64,000 nucleotides of DNA, from the NCBI GenBank assembly GCA_041676705.1, contig JBAYRL010000001.1, forward strand, positions 310,001 to 374,000. Reading direction: 5' to 3'. The notes under the pieces were generated by a model. The model searched no databases. It had not been told where the DNA came from and saw only the letters and a program-made list of their open reading frames with translations. Source of the stretch: Acidimicrobiia bacterium. Lineage in GTDB: Bacteria; Actinomycetota; Acidimicrobiia; Acidimicrobiales; SKKL01. The position numbers and the translations under genes are program-made. The first letter of the stretch is position 1, and each line of letters begins with the position of its first letter. Shown here in pieces: positions 7,443-15,692 of the stretch.

Positions 7443-8879
7443 CTATGGCACACGCACCAAGCGAAGGGTGTCGGTGGCTTCCGAGCTTTCACGAGAGCCT
7501 GCCACCACAACCGCCACATCGCCCGAGCGAAGCAAACCTTGACGTTTGGCGTCGTTGACTGCCCAATCAGCCATGTCGGTGAATGCGCCGTGGGCTTGCG
7601 AGCCCAGGGCGGTGGTGCCCCAGCTCATCGAGAGCTGCAGTACGGCACGCGGATCGGGTGAATAGGCCAAAACACGGGCTTGGGGGCGGAAACGAGCAAT
7701 CGAACGGGCCGTGAAACCCGAGCGCGTAATACAGATAATGGCGTTGGCCTTCACTTCTGCGGCGGCCCGCCAGGCGGCCATAGTAATGGTGTCGGTCATC
7801 TTCGAATCGAGGCTGGCAGCTTCCCCCAACACATGCCGGTCAGTGAGCCGGGCCGTCCACGAATCGTAGGGAAAGCGTTGGTCAGCATGGCCAGCAATAC
7901 GTGCCATGGTTGCCACGGCCTCAATCGGATCATGCCCGATGGCGGTTTCTGCCGAGAGCATCACCGCCGAGGTGCCATCAAAAACGGCGTTGGCAACATC
8001 GGTAGCTTCAGCCCTGGTTGGACTAGGCGCGGTGATCATTGATTCAAGCATCTGCGTTGCAGTAATCACCGGTCGCCCCATGGCTATGCACTTGGCGATG
8101 ATTTCTTTTTGAAGATGCGGAAGTTCTTCGATTTCGAATTCTTCACCCAAATCGCCCCGGGCCACCATGATGGCACCTGAGGCCGCAATAATTCCTTCCA
8201 GGTTTTGTACCGCCGCCCGGGTCTCAATTTTGGCCACGATTAGTGGTCCGCGTGGATGTGGTTCGGTGCCAATGCGGCGCACATCGTGGGCTGAACGCAC
8301 GAAAGACAAAGCCACCATGTCAACGCCAGCGTCAACAAATACGTCGAGAAGACGCAAGTCGCGCTCGGTAGGCGCTGAAGTTCTAAGCCGATCACTCGGA
8401 ATATGAACTCCGGGGCGGCCTTGAACAATTCCGCCGTGGGCAACTACCCCAGCCAGATAATCACCACAGTGTTCTTCAATTTCCACCACTACGGTGCCAT
8501 CACCAAACATAAGGCGATCACCAGCATGAATGTCGGCCAAGAGGTATTCGTAGTCGACCTCAATTTCAGTGGCGGTACTAACGCCGTTCCCCGGGCGCAA
8601 AATGACCCGGTTTCCTGGTGCTAATTCAACGCCGCCGTTTTCCCCGAAGGATCCGGCACGTACTTTTGGTCCTGGAAGGTCGACCAAAATGCCCACGTTT
8701 CGCCCAACGGCGCGGGCCGCGGCGCGAATTCGGTAGTAGCGCTCAAGCTGTTCTTCAATAGTGCCGTGGGCCAACCCGATGCGCGCTACATCCATCCCGG
8801 CTTCTATTAACGCTTCTAGGTCGCGAGGCGAATCAGAAGACGGTCCGATGGTGGCGATAATTTTCGTACGGCGGGGCAT
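7443..8879 (-). CDS. pyk: Pyruvate kinase, predicted K+-independent
   Basis: A 478-residue pyruvate kinase, the last step of glycolysis (phosphoenolpyruvate plus ADP to pyruvate plus ATP). The N-terminal TKIIATIGPSS, the catalytic-lysine segment VAKIETRAAVQNLE and the metal-binding MVARGDLGEE are conserved. So are TATQMLESMI, PTRAEATDVANAV and a C-terminal allosteric domain. The motif that is usually RxNxSHG reads RIGLAHG, so the Asn and Ser that coordinate K+ are Gly and Ala. The position that is Glu in K+-dependent enzymes (GPE) is Lys (GPK), as in K+-independent kinases. It is followed 4 bp later by the hydrolase gene. Confidence 0.95.
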   Translation of the reverse strand: MPRRTKIIATIGPSSDSPRDLEALIEAGMDVARIGLAHGTIEEQLERYYRIRAAARAVGRNVGILVDLPGPKVRAGSFGENGGVELAPGNRVILRPGNGVSTATEIEVDYEYLLADIHAGDRLMFGDGTVVVEIEEHCGDYLAGVVAHGGIVQGRPGVHIPSDRLRTSAPTERDLRLLDVFVDAGVDMVALSFVRSAHDVRRIGTEPHPRGPLIVAKIETRAAVQNLEGIIAASGAIMVARGDLGEEFEIEELPHLQKEIIAKCIAMGRPVITATQMLESMITAPSPTRAEATDVANAVFDGTSAVMLSAETAIGHDPIEAVATMARIAGHADQRFPYDSWTARLTDRHVLGEAASLDSKMTDTITMAAWRAAAEVKANAIICITRSGFTARSIARFRPQARVLAYSPDPRAVLQLSMSWGTTALGSQAHGAFTDMADWAVNDAKRQGLLRSGDVAVVVAGSRESSEATDTLRLVRVP

Positions 8880-8934
8880 CTACCCAAATTAGCTAGATAC
8901 CTCGCCATACCCACAACATATGGCCAATATGGGC

Positions 8935-10140
8935 CTATCGAGGCACCTGTGACCACGGCAGGTCTTTGTCGACTCGAACATCACCGGGCAGACCTAGCAC
9001 TCGCTCACCCAAGATGTTTTTCATGATCTCGGTGGTGCCACCTTCAATGGAGTTGGCTCTCATGCGCAGGAAGCCACGCTGGGCGGTGCTGGTGTCCATA
9101 GCTCGATCGGGTGCACGCATTGAATAGTCGTCAAAGAGCAGGGCGTGGGGACCCATGAGATTCATTGTGAAGGCGGTTATATCTTTGTTGAGATCGGCGG
9201 AGGCCAGCTTTCCAACCGAACCTTCGGGACCAGGGTTGCCCAGCTTACGATTAGCTGAAGCACGCATGTTGGTAAGGCGCAAGACCTCGGCACGCACCCA
9301 CAGTTTCATAAGGTCGTCACGCAGTGCCTGGCGTTGGCTCTGTGGCATGGAAGCCGCGTATTCGTGGTAGGCCTTAACGGCACCGCTGATATAACCCGAA
9401 CCACGAGGCGCAACATTGCCCCCAATCGATACTCGCTCGTTCATCAGCGTGGTCACTGCCACCGCCCAACCTTGGCCTACATCACCCAGGCGCTCAGAAT
9501 CAGGAATCCGAGCATCGGTGAAATAGACCTCGTTAAACTCGGCATCGCCGGTAATTTGGCGAAGTGGCCGTACCTCGACACCTGGTGCACGCATATCGAC
9601 TACGAAGTGGGTGAGACCTTTGTGCTTGGGCTGATCGGGGTCCGTGCGAGCCACCAAGGTGCCAAAGCTTGAAATGTGAGCGAGCGTGGTCCAAACCTTT
9701 TGACCATTTACCACCCATTCTTCACCGTCTTTTTCGGCCCGGGTGGAAAGCCCGGCCACGTCGGAACCGGCTCCCGGTTCGCTAAAGAGTTGGCACCAGA
9801 TCTCTTCCCCGGTGAACAGAGGCCGTAGGTAACGTTGCTTTTGCTCTTCTGAGCCATGGGTAACAATTGTTGGGGCACTCATGCCATACCCAATAGGGTT
9901 CCGCGAAGTTGCGTTTGGGGCCCCGGCCTCGGCTAGCTGGGCATTGATGGTCGTTTGAAGCCTTGGTGAAAGACCTAGTCCCCCATTACCTTCTGGGAAA
10001 TGGACCCAAGCCAGGCCAAGGTCAAATTGTGCCCCTAGAAAAGCCACCGGATCGGAGACGTCGTTCTCGGCTAGCAGCTGATCGATTAAGGCCTGAACTC
10101 GAGCCTCATCAGGCGACACCGTGGTTTCGTCCTCAGACAT
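8935..10140 (-). CDS. Acyl-CoA dehydrogenase (FadE-type)
   Basis: A 401-residue FAD-dependent acyl-CoA dehydrogenase. It introduces an alpha-beta double bond into acyl-CoA esters and passes electrons to ETF. The family signature WCQLFSEPGAGSDVAGL lies near residue 115, the FAD-binding VNGQKVWTTLA near 145, and the C-terminal IEGGTTEIMKNILGERVLGLP near 370. The length and the N-terminal helical domain are normal. It resembles the second acyl-CoA dehydrogenase at 54438-55721, including the shared GPEGSxGKL segment. Divergent from the acyl-CoA synthetase at 10270, which suggests joint regulation from the 123-bp intergenic region. Chain-length or substrate class cannot be told from sequence. Confidence 0.93.
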   Translation of the reverse strand: MSEDETTVSPDEARVQALIDQLLAENDVSDPVAFLGAQFDLGLAWVHFPEGNGGLGLSPRLQTTINAQLAEAGAPNATSRNPIGYGMSAPTIVTHGSEEQKQRYLRPLFTGEEIWCQLFSEPGAGSDVAGLSTRAEKDGEEWVVNGQKVWTTLAHISSFGTLVARTDPDQPKHKGLTHFVVDMRAPGVEVRPLRQITGDAEFNEVYFTDARIPDSERLGDVGQGWAVAVTTLMNERVSIGGNVAPRGSGYISGAVKAYHEYAASMPQSQRQALRDDLMKLWVRAEVLRLTNMRASANRKLGNPGPEGSVGKLASADLNKDITAFTMNLMGPHALLFDDYSMRAPDRAMDTSTAQRGFLRMRANSIEGGTTEIMKNILGERVLGLPGDVRVDKDLPWSQVPR

Positions 10141-10232
10141 GTAATCCCCTCAAAGTAATGCGCGAATAAGCGTAAAGAATGTGCTTAATACTGGCACAGA
10201 TGTTGAATACGATGACTAGTCGTGGTGGCTTT

Positions 10233-10251
10233 TGTGATGTCGCCGGTCACA
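10233..10251. promoter_or_regulatory. Imperfect operator candidate, TGTGA-N9-TCACA
   Basis: An inverted repeat with TGTGA and TCACA arms separated by nine bases, 19 bp upstream of the acyl-CoA synthetase ATG and inside the divergent region shared with the acyl-CoA dehydrogenase. The spacer is longer than the six bases of CRP/FNR sites, so a TetR-type or other repressor is as likely. A second short palindrome, GACTAGTC, lies at 10214-10221. Confidence 0.3.
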
Positions 10252-10269
10252 TCCGTGTAGCTTTTGGTC

Positions 10270-11826
10270 ATGGCGAATTTTCCGGGGACCTGGGCCCAAA
10301 CTAAACCCGACCATCCTGCGTACATAATGGCCGACACTGGTCGCGCAATTTCATATAAGGAATTAGACGATGCTGCTAATAGACTTTCGCAGCTACTGCG
10401 AGCCTGTGGAGTTGAACACGGCGACAATGTGGCGTTTTGTTTAGAGAACCATCCTGATTATTTCAAGATTGCTTGGGGTGCTAATTACGCTGGTACCTAC
10501 TGGACGGCTATTAGTTCGCGCCTCACGGTTGAAGAACTTGAGTATATTTTGGACGACTGCGGTGCCAAGGTTTTCATTACCAGTGCCGCGATGGCTGATG
10601 TTGCTAAAGCCCTGGTAGGACGTAACCCTGGGGTCAAGCACCGCTTTATTTTGGATGCTGATCTCGAGGGCTATGAGCGCCTGGAAGATGCGCTCGCCGC
10701 CCAGGTAGCCGAGCCGCTACCGGCACCTCGGTATGAGGGCCAAGACATGCTCTATTCTTCGGGCACTACTGGTCGACCAAAAGGTGTGAAACTACCGTTG
10801 CCCACGAGCGAATTGGGTAGCGATAACGCTGTTACCGGCTTGGCGCAGATGCTCTTTGGCTTTAGTGAAGACGCCGTGTATCTGTCCCCGGCTCCTCTGT
10901 ATCATGCTGCCCCTTTGCGTTTCACCATGGGCGTACATCGGGTTGGCGGCACCGTAATCGTTATGAGTCGCTTCGACCCAGAAGAGGCGTTGGCACTTAT
11001 TGAAAAATATAAGGCCACCACTAGCCAATGGGTACCCACCATGTTCGTGCGTATGCTCAAGCTGCCCGAAGAGGTGCGCAATAAATATGATGTCTCAAGT
11101 TTGCAGGTGGCGGTGCACGCTGCCGCGCCGTGTCCCATCCCCGTTAAAGAGCAAATGATCGAGTGGTGGGGTCCGGTCTTGCATGAGTATTACGCCGGAA
11201 CGGAAGGCAACGGATTCCTCTATGTCAACTCGCAAGACTGGTTGGAGCACAAAGGCACGGTCGGTAAAGCGCTGACCGGAGTGGTGCACATCCTTGATGA
11301 AGACGGCAATGAACTACCAATAGGACAAGAAGGAATTGTGTATTTTGAAAGCGAAGGCGCTTTTGAATATCACAACGATCCTGAAAAGACCGCTGATTCT
11401 CGTGATCCAAAGGGTCGCGGCTGGAGCACCTTGGGCGACATTGGCCGTCTTGACGAAGACGGCTTCTTGTATCTCACCGACCGACGCTCGTACATGATCA
11501 TCACCGGAGGAGTTAATGTTTACCCTCAGGAAGCCGAAAATGTGCTCACCATGCATCCCGCGGTCTTAGATGTGGCCGTGATCGGCGTGCCTAACGCTGA
11601 TTTTGGTGAGGAAGTCAAAGCGGTTGTGCAGCTGGCGGAAGGGTATGAAGCTACGCCTGAGCTGGAACAACAGCTCATTAAATACGTGCGTGAGCATTTG
11701 GCCGACGTTAAGTCGCCACGTTCGGTTGATTTCCGCGAAGAACTGCCTCGCCATCCCACCGGCAAGCTCTACAAGCGCCTTCTGAGGGACGAGTATTGGA
11801 AAGGCCACGACTCGAAGCTGGTTTAG
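10270..11826 (+). CDS. Acyl-CoA synthetase (AMP-forming, FadD-like)
   Basis: A 518-residue member of the ANL adenylating superfamily. It activates a carboxylic acid to acyl-AMP and then to acyl-CoA. The phosphate-binding motif YSSGTTGRPKGVKLP lies near residue 160, the YAGTEGNG A5-type motif near 305 and the hinge core TLGDIGRLDEDGFLYLTDR near 390. The C-terminal lysine motif PRHPTGKLYKR near 500 supplies the adenylation lysine. I prefer the ATG at 10270 over the TTG at 10264. There is no obvious Shine-Dalgarno sequence, so translation may be leaderless. It ends 39 bp before a strong terminator. The neighbouring dehydrogenase supports a role in fatty or aromatic-acid breakdown. Confidence 0.93.
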   Translation: MANFPGTWAQTKPDHPAYIMADTGRAISYKELDDAANRLSQLLRACGVEHGDNVAFCLENHPDYFKIAWGANYAGTYWTAISSRLTVEELEYILDDCGAKVFITSAAMADVAKALVGRNPGVKHRFILDADLEGYERLEDALAAQVAEPLPAPRYEGQDMLYSSGTTGRPKGVKLPLPTSELGSDNAVTGLAQMLFGFSEDAVYLSPAPLYHAAPLRFTMGVHRVGGTVIVMSRFDPEEALALIEKYKATTSQWVPTMFVRMLKLPEEVRNKYDVSSLQVAVHAAAPCPIPVKEQMIEWWGPVLHEYYAGTEGNGFLYVNSQDWLEHKGTVGKALTGVVHILDEDGNELPIGQEGIVYFESEGAFEYHNDPEKTADSRDPKGRGWSTLGDIGRLDEDGFLYLTDRRSYMIITGGVNVYPQEAENVLTMHPAVLDVAVIGVPNADFGEEVKAVVQLAEGYEATPELEQQLIKYVREHLADVKSPRSVDFREELPRHPTGKLYKRLLRDEYWKGHDSKLV

Positions 11827-11864
11827 TGCCCCACTCGAACTAGATATAAGCGATTCTGGTTGAT

Positions 11865-11900
11865 GGTTTGCCGCCTAGTAAGGGCGGCAAACCTGTTTTT
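11865..11900 (+). terminator. Rho-independent terminator after acyl-CoA synthetase
   Basis: An 11-bp perfect stem (GGTTTGCCGCC, 11865-11875, with GGCGGCAAACC, 11883-11893) encloses a 7-base loop and is followed by TGTTTTT. The orientation serves the plus-strand gene. There is no T-run on the other side, so it should not terminate the convergent flavoprotein gene. Confidence 0.88.
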
Positions 11901-11925
11901 CAATCACTTACCGCTAACTTCTCTT

Positions 11926-13305
11926 CTATTGCCGGTCGGTGCTAGCTCGCTGCGGCAGCAACACACCCGGATTTAAGATGCCGGAAGGGTCTAGTGCCGA
12001 CTTGATGGCACCAAAGGCAGCGATCTCGCTAGCACTACGGTTGAGGTGTAGATATTGGGCTTTAGCACGACCAATGCCGTGTTCAGCACTGATAGCACCG
12101 CCATATTCGGCTACTAACCTCAACACTGCTTCATCAAGAGCTTCATCATCGGGTTCTAGCCCCGTGATGTTCACATGAATGTTACCATCACCAAGATGGC
12201 CAAAAAGCCACAACTTGGTGTGATCGCTATGGCTTGACACCAACTGTTCCAAGCTGGTGAAGAAGGCCTCCATCGCTGTGGTAGTAAGGGTGATATCAAG
12301 CTTATGGGGCGGTGTTTCAGCTGCGTGTAAAATTGCTTCAGTGTGTAGATCTCGCCATCGCCACAGCTGAGCGCGGCGGGCGCTTTCAGTGGCTAGCGCC
12401 GAATCCACGATCCCATGTAGCCGACTCAGTTCTTCTGCAAGCTGGTCGGCACTAGGTTCGCTACCTGCGGTTTCAACCAATAACACCACTTTATTGGTGG
12501 TGAGAGGCCATGCTAGATCGAAACGGTTCGCCACCGCTTCTATCCCCGGCTGAAACATCAATTCAACCGCCTCAACCTCGGCCAGGCGCTGACGCAGTGT
12601 TATCGAGGCCTCGATGGCATCGCCCAAACGTTCAAAACCTAATAGAGCAGTTGAAACCTGCGCGGTGGCGGGCCACAGTCGCAAAACTGCTTTAGTGACA
12701 ACACCTAAGGTCCCTTCGCTTCCGCACAATAAGCCCGCTAGGTCATAGCCGGTGTTGTCCTTGGTTAGCCCTCGAAGATGGCTAATAATTTCGCCGTTGC
12801 CAAGTACCGCTTCAACGCCTAAGAGCTGCTGCCGAGTCATGCCGTACCGGACCACATGGTGACCACCAGCGTTCGTTGCAATGCTGCCGCCCACCGTTGC
12901 TGATTCACGGGCAGCAAAATCAACTCCGTATCGAAGACCAATGCTCTTGGCCGCCTGGTGGACCGCAGCCACTGTTACACCAGCACCGACCGTAATACGT
13001 GCTTCGTTAGGGTCAGCAGGTTCAATCGTGTTTAGACGCCGGGTTGATAGCACCACACTTAGGTTGCTTGGTACCGCACCACCAACCAGGCCTGTGTTGC
13101 CACCCTGTGGCACTAACGGAGTGTTGGTACTGGCACATAGCTGTACCAGACGGCGAACTTCGTGGATGTTCTTGGGGAACACGACCGCCCGGGCGTGACC
13201 ATGCCATCGCCCGGTCCAGTCAGTTTGATACGGCCTCAGATCGTCAGGCTGATCAAGAACATAGGCCTCTCCCACTAGCTTTTGCAGTTGAGAAACCAGG
13301 TTCAT
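11926..13305 (-). CDS. GlcD-type FAD-binding 2-hydroxyacid dehydrogenase
   Basis: A 459-residue flavoprotein of the FAD_binding_4/FAD-oxidase_C family (glycolate oxidase GlcD, D-lactate and D-2-hydroxyglutarate dehydrogenases). The FAD-binding segments are VPQGGNTGLVGGAVP (about residues 68-82), VGGSIATNAGGHHVVRYGMTR and GSEGTLGVVTKAVLRLWPA. The C-terminal domain has HLGDGNIHVNI (a metal/substrate His cluster) and the family-typical SAEHGIGRAK near the end. It oxidises a D-2-hydroxyacid to the 2-oxoacid, but the exact substrate cannot be read. It starts 18 bp after the enoyl-CoA hydratase stop, so the two form an operon. Confidence 0.92.
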   Translation of the reverse strand: MNLVSQLQKLVGEAYVLDQPDDLRPYQTDWTGRWHGHARAVVFPKNIHEVRRLVQLCASTNTPLVPQGGNTGLVGGAVPSNLSVVLSTRRLNTIEPADPNEARITVGAGVTVAAVHQAAKSIGLRYGVDFAARESATVGGSIATNAGGHHVVRYGMTRQQLLGVEAVLGNGEIISHLRGLTKDNTGYDLAGLLCGSEGTLGVVTKAVLRLWPATAQVSTALLGFERLGDAIEASITLRQRLAEVEAVELMFQPGIEAVANRFDLAWPLTTNKVVLLVETAGSEPSADQLAEELSRLHGIVDSALATESARRAQLWRWRDLHTEAILHAAETPPHKLDITLTTTAMEAFFTSLEQLVSSHSDHTKLWLFGHLGDGNIHVNITGLEPDDEALDEAVLRLVAEYGGAISAEHGIGRAKAQYLHLNRSASEIAAFGAIKSALDPSGILNPGVLLPQRASTDRQ

Positions 13306-13323
13306 TACGTGACGGCTGTGTCG

Positions 13324-14151
13324 TTAGTCTTGATAGACCGCTGGCCGTTTTTCGAAATAGGCGCGAATAGATTCCACCTGGTTTGGTGACCCAATCAGTG
13401 ACCGCATGATGGTGGCCTCTTGGGTGAAACCTTCTTCAAGGCTGACCTGGCCGGCCATGTTCAGGAGCCTCTTACCGCCACGAATAGCTTGAGGGCTTTT
13501 AGCTGCAATTTCGCGGGCCAAAGCCATAGCATCTTGCTTTGGACTGTCAGATACATGAGTAGCCAAGCCGAGCTCGACACATTCGGTGCCCGGCACCATA
13601 CGCCCAGTGAAGGTGAGCTCTTTGGCGACGTCGAGACCTACCAAGCGGGGCAACATTTGGGTACCTGTCATGTCGGGCACTAACCCCCAACGAATTTCTA
13701 AGACACTCATTTGCGCATCGGGTGCGATAAAACGAATGTCGGCACCAAGTGCTAATTGAAAACCAGCGCCTAAAGCGTGCCCATGAACCGCAGCGATGAC
13801 TGGTACCGCCATATCAGTCCAAACGTACACTGCTTGCTGACCACGCGACCCTATGCGGGCTTCAGGTTGTCGATCCGTTCTGGAAAGCTCGCTATTGATC
13901 GCATTGCTCGGACCTTTTTCCATCTGCTCAAAGCTCGAAAAGTCGAGACCGGCGCAGAAGCTTCGCCCTTCGCCTGACAACACCACGACCCGCACCGACG
14001 AGTCGTTTTCAATCATTTCACCGGCTTCGAGCAGTGCCTCGAACATGGCACCGTCCACGGCATTCATCTTGTCGGCCCTGATTAGGGTTACGTCGGCAAC
14101 GCCTTCGTCAATGGTGACTCGGATCCGGTCTTTGATGTTCACTTCGGACAC
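13324..14151 (-). CDS. Enoyl-CoA hydratase/isomerase (crotonase family)
   Basis: A 275-residue crotonase-fold enzyme acting on acyl-CoA thioesters. The oxyanion-hole segments are present: GEGRSFCAGLDFSSF near residue 62 and HGHALGAGFQLALGADIRF near 125. The second active-site stretch reads LEIRWGLVPDMTGTQMLPR. The Asp after LVP sits where dienoyl-CoA isomerases carry an acidic residue, instead of the GAGGTQ of classical hydratases, so an isomerase role is possible. First gene of a unit with the GlcD-type flavoprotein; divergent from the lytic transglycosylase gene. Start ATG at 14151. Confidence 0.92.
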   Translation of the reverse strand: MSEVNIKDRIRVTIDEGVADVTLIRADKMNAVDGAMFEALLEAGEMIENDSSVRVVVLSGEGRSFCAGLDFSSFEQMEKGPSNAINSELSRTDRQPEARIGSRGQQAVYVWTDMAVPVIAAVHGHALGAGFQLALGADIRFIAPDAQMSVLEIRWGLVPDMTGTQMLPRLVGLDVAKELTFTGRMVPGTECVELGLATHVSDSPKQDAMALAREIAAKSPQAIRGGKRLLNMAGQVSLEEGFTQEATIMRSLIGSPNQVESIRAYFEKRPAVYQD

Positions 14152-14230
14152 TACATATTCCCCCTCGTACGGGCTACGTTGTGCCCTACCTTAGTTCTTT
14201 GACCTTCACCGCGGGTGGTTAATTACTACT

Positions 14231-15535
14231 TTGTCGAACTCGTCGGAGCCTTTGAAGCTCGTCGCAAAATCTGCTGCCTTAATGGCGACCGCGGCGTTAG
14301 CCATCACGGCGTTGTTGCTGCCTATTTCTGCGAGCGCGTCGGTGGGCAATGCTGAAAACAGTGATGACACTTTGGAGGCCGACAATCTTGACGCCGAGGA
14401 ACCTGAGCCTGCGATTTCCGCTGAGGTGGTAGCGGGAGCAGAAGCGCTAATACCGCAACGCGTTCGAGAAGTTGAAGCGTCGAGTCGGAACCTGACCCAG
14501 CTGCGCGCTGAGCTTGAACATCTCGAAGAAACAATCGTTACAAATCGGATGATTCACGAAGCGGCCGTGGTGAAGTTAGCCCAATTGCAAAACCAACGTG
14601 ACACCCTTCGAGCGGATTTATCGGCGGCCCGTAATAGCCAGCTTGAAGCCAGTTTTCGAATGGAACGTCATCGTGGAGAACTGCGTTCGCTGGCCATCCA
14701 GGCCTACATGGGCGGAGGACGCTCGAGCGAGTCACTAATATATGGTGCCGCTGGTGCCAATGTCGCCGGTAGCGAGGCAGTAATTGTGGGCCAAGTGGAA
14801 TCGACCCTCCGCCGAAACCTCGGTCTAGCTCAGGCCGACTTCGCAAGCGCTACCACGGATGTGAACCGCTATGAAGCCGACCTGTTAACGACGTTAGAAG
14901 AAATCAGCGACACTGAGCATCAGCGCGCAGCAGCCGAGGCTGAACTCGCCCGCGTTGAGCCCACAGTGCCTCGAATACAAGAGCAATATCGTGACGCGTA
15001 TCTAGTAGCGAACGTGGTGGGGGCCAATTTTTCTGTCGTTGCGCTAGACGCCTATTTGGGGGCAGTCGAGACCGTGCCCCACTGCCGAATCAGCTGGACC
15101 GTGTTGGCTGGTATCGGTCGCGTGGAGAGCTTCCATGGCACTTTTGGCCGATCACAACCGCGCCCTAACGGTGTGGTGAGTCCTCGAATCATTGGGATTG
15201 CCTTGGATGGCAGCGAAGGCGTAGCACTGATAAACGACACTGACGGCGGTCGCTACGATGGCGATGCCACTTACGACCGCGCCGTTGGGCCAATGCAGTT
15301 CATACCCAGTACCTGGCGGGCATGGAGTCGTGACGGCAACGGCGACGGGATTCGTGATCCGCACAACCTTTATGACGCCACAGCTGCGGCGGCGGCATAC
15401 CTCTGTAAGAACAGTTCGAGGCTCGACAATGCGGTCGTACTGCGTTCGGCGATTCTGTCGTATAACCAGTCAGATGTCTACGTAAACGCTGTCCTTGGTT
15501 ACCACAACTCATACCGTCGTTTAAACATTGGTTAG
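14231..15535 (+). CDS. Secreted lytic transglycosylase with coiled-coil domain
   Basis: A 434-residue exported protein. The TTG start at 14231 gives a signal peptide (basic LKLVAK, hydrophobic core, ISASAS cleavage region around residue 37); the alternative ATG at 14282 would remove the positive charges. Residues about 80-270 are a predicted coiled coil rich in Ala, Glu, Gln and Leu, like periplasmic hydrolase activators. The C-terminal domain (about 275-430) is a MltB-like transglycosylase: LAGIGRVESFHGTFG holds the catalytic Glu, followed by DTDGGRYDGD, RAVGPMQFIPSTW and DPHNLYDATAAAAAYLC. It should cleave peptidoglycan between MurNAc and GlcNAc outside the membrane. The coiled coil may regulate it or recruit it to the septum. 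Confidence 0.88.
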   Translation: MSNSSEPLKLVAKSAALMATAALAITALLLPISASASVGNAENSDDTLEADNLDAEEPEPAISAEVVAGAEALIPQRVREVEASSRNLTQLRAELEHLEETIVTNRMIHEAAVVKLAQLQNQRDTLRADLSAARNSQLEASFRMERHRGELRSLAIQAYMGGGRSSESLIYGAAGANVAGSEAVIVGQVESTLRRNLGLAQADFASATTDVNRYEADLLTTLEEISDTEHQRAAAEAELARVEPTVPRIQEQYRDAYLVANVVGANFSVVALDAYLGAVETVPHCRISWTVLAGIGRVESFHGTFGRSQPRPNGVVSPRIIGIALDGSEGVALINDTDGGRYDGDATYDRAVGPMQFIPSTWRAWSRDGNGDGIRDPHNLYDATAAAAAYLCKNSSRLDNAVVLRSAILSYNQSDVYVNAVLGYHNSYRRLNIG

Positions 15536-15540
15536 GGTAA

Positions 15541-15570
15541 TTGACAGTGTGACCACCAATTGCATAGGTT
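15541..15570 (+). promoter_or_regulatory. Candidate promoter for the OppD/OppF pair
   Basis: A perfect TTGACA -35 box (15541-15546) and TAGGTT -10 box (15565-15570) are separated by 18 bases, right after the transglycosylase stop codon. The predicted transcript would carry an untranslated leader of about 115 bases that includes the CRP-like palindrome at 15582-15597. Confidence 0.45.
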
Positions 15571-15581
15571 CTTCCCAATAT

Positions 15582-15597
15582 TGTGACTCACATCACA
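15582..15597. promoter_or_regulatory. CRP/FNR-family operator, perfect TGTGA-N6-TCACA
   Basis: TGTGA (15582-15586) and TCACA (15593-15597) are separated by six bases, and the symmetry extends one base each side (TTGTGA/TCACAA). This is the canonical CRP half-site arrangement, also used by the mycobacterial CRP homologue. It lies 96 bp upstream of the OppD ATG. Relative to the TTGACA/TAGGTT promoter it would be downstream of the start point (repression); an additional promoter further downstream could be activated by it. A second perfect copy lies at 37262-37277. Confidence 0.65.
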
Positions 15598-15692
15598 AAT
15601 CACCAGATTTGGTTTTCACCCGCACGTTTTTGTTATCCGTAACCGTATCGCCCTAAAAAGCGCTGCTAAGCACATGTCCAGGAGCAGTATTT

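Noticed and set aside
7439..7519. N-terminal extension of the alpha/beta hydrolase into pyk
   Set aside because: The extra 27 residues overlap the pyruvate kinase end and are not hydrolase-like; the ATG at 7438 is a better start.
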